DNA from: Boswellia sacra
Taxonomy: Eukaryota > Streptophyta > Magnoliopsida > Sapindales > Burseraceae
Direction of reading: 5' to 3'
DNA length: 64,000 nucleotides
NCBI GenBank assembly: GCA_013180625.2
Contig: SNVD02010202.1
Location: 248,001 to 312,000 of the forward strand
A model generated the notes under the pieces. That model was not told the origin of the DNA. It saw only the letters and a program-made list of their open reading frames with translations, and ran no database searches. Position 1 is the stretch's first letter. Every line of letters begins with the position of its first letter. This document shows, piece after piece, positions 58,075 through 64,000 of the stretch. A program made the translations under genes and the position numbers.

Positions 58075-58725
58075 ATGGAAAAAACACCAATTCGACGATT
58101 CCAAAATATATGCGTATTTTGTAGATCTCAATTTGGTAAAGATGGAGAGTTTACAACAGCAGCTCTTGATCTTGGTAGGGCATTAGCTGAGAGAGGTATT
58201 CATTTGATTTATAGAGGAGGCAGTCTTAGGTTAATAGGGTGTGTGTTGACAGCTGCATCCCTGAGAGGGAGCAGAGTTCTTGGCATTATCCCGAAACTAT
58301 TAGCTATATGAGATATCATAGACAATACAATGGGGGAAGAGTTACAGGTCTCTAGCATGCATGAGCGTATTGCACATATGCTAATTAAATCTGATGCATT
58401 TATAGCTTTGCCCGGTGGTTACGGTATATTAGAGGAAATATTTCAAATCACCTCTTGGGCGCAGCTAAATATCCATCGAAAACCCATTGATTTGTTAAAT
58501 GTCAATAATTTTTTTAATGGTTTGTTGTCTTTTCTTAATCAAGTTGTAGAACAAAACTTCATCTCACAGTCGGCGAGGCAAATCCTAGTTACAGCTTCAA
58601 CCGCATGGGAGTTAATTGACAAACTATAAGAATTCATCTATTCGTCTGATCCAACAATAGCTCGGATAGATTGGTTTACGAAGGGCAATAAAAGGCGTAA
58701 ACTGGATTTAACGCTCCATCTGTAA
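58075..58725 (+). pseudogene. LOG-like: Captured LOG gene: cytokinin riboside 5'-monophosphate phosphoribohydrolase
   Basis: LOG enzymes split cytokinin nucleotides to the active base and ribose 5-phosphate in the cytosol. ATG at 58075 opens a 217-codon frame, the usual LOG length, with stops TGA at 58309 and TAA at 58627 and no frameshift. Conserved parts, in order, are FQNICVFCRSQFGKDGEF, LGRALAERGIHLIYRGGS (first Gly-rich site, with Arg for Gly), VLGIIPKLL, SSMHERIAHM, SDAFIALPGGYGILEEIF (the PGGxGTxxE signature, with Ile for Thr), TSWAQLNIHRKPI, LLNVNNFFNGLLSF and, after the TAA, IYSSDPTIARIDW. Plant LOG genes have several introns; none are left here, so it came from spliced mRNA. It lies in sense between integrase and 3' LTR, outside any original host context. 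Two nonsense codons and altered signature residues suggest no activity in this copy. Confidence 0.9.
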
Positions 58726-60672
58726 TCTTTATCTATTGGTTTGCTTCACTTTGTTTGCTTTCTTTTTATTGTGTTTATTTGAGATTTTTCATGTTATTTC
58801 TTTTGAGATTTTTTTTAGGTTACTTCTTTCGCCCCAGGTAATATTTTCTAATCTTAGCTTTTAGAGTGGTGGCTTAAAAAGTTTAATTCCTCTTGAAACG
58901 CATTTTAGATCTTTTTGATCCATAATGGCTGAATAAGAAGGCTAACTGCTAAACTTTTTGGACCCATTCTAACTAACTTGTTTTTGTTTTCTGAATGCTG
59001 GACTTTGTTATTTTATGGGTAGGTTTAGTTTTATTTAATTTAGAGTTGTTATGTGTTTTTTGTCCTTATCAGTTCCGATTCAAAAAAAATTGTGGAAAAA
59101 CTTGAGAATGGTAGAATATGGGGTTTCCTTAACCCTTGAAACACATTCTACTTATATAACTTGGTAGTTTGTTTATTTCTTGCTGTTTGAAGTGTCTTGT
59201 TTCTTGTTTTGTTTATTTATAATAAAGGTATATAGGCTAGAAACCTTAAGTCTGCGGGCTACTGGTCCTAAGGATTGTTGAAATATACAATCTTGACTCA
59301 GGTGTAACAATGCCACGTACCTCTTTTCTTGCATTTTGTGGGTCGATGATAAGATAATGATTGAATTAAGAATAACTCTTGGAAAATGAAAATGATGCAT
59401 GGATCTGTGTGCTTGAAATGTTTATTGGTTTTTGCTTTACCTTTGATTCCTTGCGCAACATTGAGCACTGAGCCATTATCACTGAGTTATTTGTTTACTT
59501 AGAGAAAGTTTATGTAATTTAAGTGTTTCTTCAGATTTTCATGAATTCTAGAACTTGTTTGATGGTCACTCGAGGCGAAATCCGAGATTGTGCAACATTA
59601 GGGAAATGATTTAGGCCATTTTTGGACCGTTTGAGCCTTAATAGCCAACCTTACACAAATTGATCCCTAGTTACCCCTTTGAGCCTCTGTAAGCCTTTTT
59701 CTTTGTTAACTCACTAAAAGATTTCCTAACCTCAAATGAATTTGTTCCAAACAGTTTATCCCTTACCTATGAGCATGTAGATCATTCACGATTACATCTT
59801 GAGCTATGTTCTGATTTTGGGAAGTTAGAGGAGGTAGGGTTGTATCATGAGCAATGCAAGTGAGTTCTATTGTGTTTGTAAAAAAAAAAATCTATACTTA
59901 CCTTCCATGTGCTTACACATTGAGGGCAATGTGTTGTTTAAGTGTGGGGGAAGGGAAGTGTAGTAAAAAAAAAAAAGAAAAAAAGAAAAAAAAGAAGAAA
60001 AGGAGATCTATATCCTTGAGTGTTCTTAAAAAGAATGAAACAATAAAGTGTGTGGGTGTAATTTTCTTTTGTTTTCTACAAAAAAGAAGAGATTGCGTGT
60101 TCTAAATAAGTTTGGGGGAGTAACGCGGTGAATTGAAATATAGTTGTGTTATAGGGTTGAGCTCTACTTAGCCTTGAATGATTTATGTGTTTGTGGGTGA
60201 TTTGAGCCAAATTATTATCCTTTATCATACCTTCACCCAAGCCAAACATTACAAGCTTAATAAAGCCCTACTTGATCCTTGGTGTTGTACTTGTCTACAT
60301 TAGTGGAGAGTGACTTGAAAAGCAGGCCTATGGAATTCATTTATAAACACATCTTCACTATTAAATATGATTCATTTTTATGCATAAACTCATCCGGGTT
60401 ACAAGTGATTAGGTGAGAATGGCTCTACACACACACACTTGAAGAATTGAAGTGGAGCGAAACTAATCTTTGAGATAAAATTCTTGATCAAGTGCATTAT
60501 TTTGAAGTTTTCCTTGGGTTATAATTAAGTACAATCTTTGAGGCCTATTTGCAAGTTGAAGCATTTGTGTGTTTTAATTATTATTATTATTTTTTTATTC
60601 TATTTTGATTTAGTTTTGGTTCATATCGTTTTAGTTGCTCGAGGACTAGCAAAGTTTAAGTGTGGGGAAATT
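58726..60672 (+). other. Athila-type 3' non-coding region
   Basis: About 1.9 kb without a recognised gene. It contains an A-rich run (59965-60005), several GTGTGGGGG or TTTGGGGGAG tracts (59941, 60107) and the final PPT. Long 3' non-coding DNA with repeated G-rich tracts is common in Athila/Tat elements. Confidence 0.6.
60657..60672 (+). promoter_or_regulatory. Athila-type polypurine tract
   Basis: TAAGTGTGGGGAAATT directly before the 3' LTR start TGGTAGGTG; the purine core GTGGGGAAA would prime plus-strand synthesis. Confidence 0.75.
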
Positions 60673-62086
60673 TGGTAGGTGTCCATTTATATATCATTTT
60701 CATATCAATTTGCCTATGTTTCTTTGCTATACTCCTTGGTATTTTTATGTTTTTGTGTGATTTTTGATGTTTGTAGGAGTTTTGGAGGAACTTGCACTAA
60801 ATTGGAGTAAAACCTTCATTTGCACCTTTGCTAATCAACTGATTTCCCAGACTTGATTGTATCGATATACAATTAACCGAATGACATGCTATATATCATT
60901 GGAAAGCTCTCGAAGTCTATTTTTTAGAGAAATTTACGGTTCACGAATTCATATAGTGTACCACAAGTTATGATAAAAATGATATGAGAAGTGTATATTT
61001 GTGATTCCATATATCACTGTAGCATGTTATTATACAGGGCACTATAGCAAGTTACTGTAGCAGAGTTTATAAACACATTTTAGGGTTTTATTTAGAGAGA
61101 AAGAAGAGGGGAGAACATGTGAGAGGCTGCAGCTCTGGATTTCTCTCATCTCTTGGAGTTCTTGAAGGAGAAAAAAAGCTTGGAAAGAGGAAGAACTACA
61201 AACCTAAGGAGATTTGCAAAGGATTTGCTAAGTTTCTTTCCTTCCCTTTCATTTTCTGGAATGTTGCTGTATTGTATTGTATTTATTACGTTTTTGAACA
61301 TGTGTAACTAAATCTGAATTGGTTGAGGGTGATTTCAAAGCCCTTGATATGGTTTTTATGAGTTGATTGTGCAAGAAGTTGCTATCCAATTCTCTAATTG
61401 AAGTTGTTTGTATTTTCTCATATCTAATACTTATGATTGCTTGTTGATTGTATTTGGGGTGGCCAACTGAATATAATCTGGCTGTTGTCTATTGCTAGAG
61501 TAGAAATCTTGATCCGTAATTATCTTGAATTTCTAATCCTTAGTAGCAAAATTGTGATCAGATATTGCAATTGGAGAATACAACCTAAGTTAAATAATCC
61601 GAACCTGTGTGTTTATTGCTTAGATCAATCTATCTTTCTTAGCATAATGCTTCTATTGAATTAAATTTAGAGAGCTTGTTCTAGGTTGTTTAATGGTTAG
61701 AAATTAAATAAAGAGCTTGTTTTATTTAATAACTAAGTAAGGAAAGATTGGGATAACAGAGCTTGTTATTATCTACGGTTGATAATTTCAATGGTGTAAT
61801 TGGATGACAATTCTACAATTAATTCGCAAATCCATATCTGGTGGCAGAGAATGATCCCTTAACCAGGTTTCTTTCATTGATTTTTCACTCCATTTAATCT
61901 TGTGTTATGTTATTTTTCATTTGCACTAATATTTCATCTAGTTAATCAATCAACAAAACCCCCCATTTATTTTGTTTTTGCTTTCGAATAACAAATTTAA
62001 TTAGAGTCAATCCTCGTGGGAACGATATCTTACTCATCACTTTATTACTTGTGCGACTAGTATACTTGCTAGTTTCGAACGCATCA
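60673..62086 (+). repeat. Athila-type 3' LTR
   Basis: 1414 bp, TGGTAGGTGTCC...AACGCATCA. Compared with the 5' LTR it differs by scattered substitutions and by about 13 extra bases near 60890. The second base pair context (TGGT against TGAT) is one of the differences. Confidence 0.95.
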
Positions 62087-62100
62087 TATAATTACAAGAC

Positions 62101-62193
62101 AATTATGTCATGTTTCATTTAGGAGTAATTTAATTATGTCATGTTTAGTTTAGGAATAGTTTGCTTATACCATGTTTAGTTTAGGAGTAATTT
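62101..62193. repeat. Three 31-bp tandem units
   Basis: Units start at 62101, 62132 and 62163, each close to AATTATGTCATGTTTAGTTT followed by AGGAGTAATTT. A degenerate copy (AATTGCCATGATTAGCTTAGG) stands left of the Athila element at about 49479, so that element inserted into this array. Confidence 0.8.
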
Positions 62194-62950
62194 AATTAAT
62201 TATCATGTCTGGAATTAGAAATAGTTTAACTAGTAGTCTAATTATGCATGTTTAGTAATCACGTACTTAGTTAATCAATAATTATGCCATGATTAAGGGA
62301 TAGATATTGATGAAGCATGGGATGATTAGCAATCAATTATCCGATATTTAATCACCAATTATGCATGATATAACTTAGTTAATGGTTAATGCCATGCTTA
62401 GTTTAAAACTCTGTTAATTTAAATTTATTTGATGATGGAGGGACAATCTGAGACCCCACTATTTTGTAATAATTTACTTTTTACTGCACTTATTATAAGA
62501 AATTGTTGTAATCCTCAATCCCTTCTCCCATAATTGATGGAAATGTAATCAATTATCCTTCCCTTTCTATGTATATATATAAACTGTCAACACCTCTCAT
62601 ATAATAAATAGATAAAAGAGGTTGTGTGCATAATAAAACTTAGGATCCAGAAAGGGTAACATTAGTGATCTAAAATCTAAAATTCAGTAAAACCAAAAGT
62701 GGAGGCCGGACTAACATCCGGATGGGTATAACCTGTACCTAACTTCTTGAACCCATCTTTGATAGTGTAATGGGCAGTTAGGTCTCGAAGGCAGGGATTG
62801 GTTGTCGTCATCCAAAATTTTTTCACAGTTATTTACCTAAGTGGCGACTCTGACTTTTTCTCTTGGTCTTATCTCTGTGACCTGACCTGTACAACCCTTT
62901 TGGTGCCCAAGGGGAGCCTATGTAGGGAACCAAGTGCGAGGGTGCCACTC
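62194..62950 (+). mobile_element. Probable LTR end and PBS of a Tat/Ogre-like element
   Basis: After AT-rich DNA with a TATATATATAAA box (about 62570) the sequence turns GC-richer and reaches TGGCGACTCTG at 62842-62852, which matches the first 11 bases of the tRNA-Arg-type PBS used by Ogre/Tat elements; agreement ends there. GGGGAGCCTATGTAGGGAAC (about 62912) follows. No gag or pol is present in the window, so only a fragment can be claimed. Confidence 0.4.
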
Positions 62951-64000
62951 ACAATAACCTTCCTTCTACTAGTTCTTGCTCTTGTTTTTCTTCCATTATT
63001 GATGCTTGTAATCTCCTTCACGTTGCGACAAAGGGGAACTTATTATTCACTTGGGTTGAAATTTTAGAGAGATAGGTTGAGTGGCTTTGGTATGCTTGCA
63101 CATTACCCCATCTTTACAACTAATTTAAATTGTTAAAAGCAATATGCTTTTTAGTCCAGTTTTACATTAAAAATAATTAGAGATCACATTTAATTTCTAG
63201 ATTATTAACTTAATTACTTTATAACATATATTAAAATTTTTATTAAATTAGTATAATTTAGACCCAATTCATTTGTCACCAATTTCTATTTGATAGTTTT
63301 TTAAATCTTATATGTGTGTGTGTGTAAAAGGTAGAATTTGAAGTTTAAGGATGTGATTGTTTTATTATTAGAAACTTGAATAAATTTGAATATAAAAATC
63401 TAAATAATATATATTTTTTTTAATATATAAATTGAATTGTGTAAAATCTAATGGTTTTACACATATCTTCCTATTTATATGTAATATTTTCACTTGTGGC
63501 TTTATTAACTTAGTAAAAATATTTGTATATCAATATTTATAATAAATTTAATTTATTTAGATGTGTGTGGTTTGGTAAAGAAGTTATTTTCTTAAATAAT
63601 TAGATATATAAATAAGTTAAATTGCCATTGAACAAGTTTAAAAATATATAGAGAACCATATATATTAAATTAGAAATAAATAACAATGTTTCAAAATTAA
63701 GATATTAGGTTATATACAAATTAGTCATAACTGATTTTCATAAAGGCGTCTAAGAGATTGGATGAGTAATAAATAATTCATACATTTACATTCCGATAAA
63801 GATAAAATTTTTATTTTTTTAATCAAAATGTCTAAGAATAAATCAAATTCAAACTTTAGACAAAAAAAAAAAATCACCCTTTAGCTCTCAATGTTTAGAC
63901 TCAAGTTTGATCTTCAGATTTTAAACATAATTTGTTTAAGATAGTTAGATTGAAAGTTGATTACTCAAATTTAAGTTTAATTCAAATTAAACTCCAATTT
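62951..64000. other. AT-rich end of the window
   Basis: AT-rich DNA with a short (TG)n at about 63312. No gene or element is recognised. Confidence 0.5.

Larger units (their letters stand above)
49505..62086 (+). mobile_element. Athila-type Ty3/Gypsy retrotransposon carrying a LOG gene
   Basis: The LTRs (49505-50906 and 60673-62086) have TG...CA ends, and the element is flanked by a perfect TATAA duplication (49500-49504, 62087-62091). Order on the plus strand: PBS (tRNA-Asp type), gag-protease, RT, RNase H, integrase, then a 4.2-kb 3' region, then PPT. RT before integrase defines Ty3/Gypsy; the PBS, the protease-RT linker (LKPLPDHLKHVFFGE) and the long 3' region fit Athila. The 3' region holds a small Cys-rich ORF, a triple 66-bp repeat and a LOG-like gene. 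All ORFs carry lesions, mostly single nonsense codons. Confidence 0.95.

Noticed and set aside
58075..58725. LOG ORF as an ordinary host gene at its native place
   Set aside because: It lies between integrase and PPT of an LTR element with a perfect TSD, has no introns, and shows two nonsense codons.
61119..61307. Short ORFs in the Athila LTRs (also at 61437-61664)
   Set aside because: The LTRs are non-coding; the ORFs are not conserved between the two LTRs and the solo copy.

Overview
The window is nuclear DNA of a flowering plant, almost certainly a eudicot. The evidence is TIR-NBS-LRR (TNL) resistance-gene remnants, spliced plant gene fragments with GT-AG introns, and plant-type Copia, Ty3/Gypsy, LINE, hAT, CACTA and MULE elements. 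I see no intact host gene, no tRNA or rRNA gene and no CRISPR array. The species cannot be named from sequence alone.

Layout. 1-2440 is AT-rich flank. 2461-20795 holds the remains of one or two TNL genes, cut by a hAT element (2765-4315, 8-bp TSD), a solo Copia LTR (4392-5290, 5-bp TSD), a LINE (about 7040-13083), a solo LTR-like block (13731-14949) and a CACTA element (16009-20763). That CACTA element carries pieces of three unrelated host genes: a GDSL esterase, a CRPK1-like kinase and an EFR3-like protein. 21391-36457 is a 15-kb SIRE-type Copia element on the minus strand with LTRs, PBS, PPT, gag, pol and an extra 3' (env-like) ORF. A second CACTA-like element (28014-31676) interrupts its integrase, and a solo Gypsy LTR (32392-33802) interrupts its gag.

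36547-46702 is a Mutator-like element with arms of about 1.1 kb and a perfect 9-bp TSD. It holds a decayed MURA transposase and a DUF1985/Ulp1-protease-like gene, with a second, inner pair of arm-like repeats between them. 46712-49499 is mostly unassigned. 49505-62086 is an Athila-type Ty3/Gypsy element with a perfect 5-bp TSD and a tRNA-Asp-type PBS. 62101-64000 begins with what looks like the end of a Tat/Ogre-like LTR and its PBS, then AT-rich DNA.

Most notable: between integrase and 3' LTR the Athila-type element carries a near full-length, intronless LOG gene (cytokinin riboside 5'-monophosphate phosphoribohydrolase; 217 codons, two nonsense codons, no frameshift). Just upstream is a small broken ORF whose basic stretch plus Cys cluster resembles the cysteine-rich nucleic-acid-binding proteins of flexiviruses. 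The LOG call is strong; the viral-type call is tentative. If family members keep these genes open, this would be a retrotransposon lineage carrying a hormone-activation gene and possibly a silencing-suppressor-like gene. In this copy everything is degenerate.
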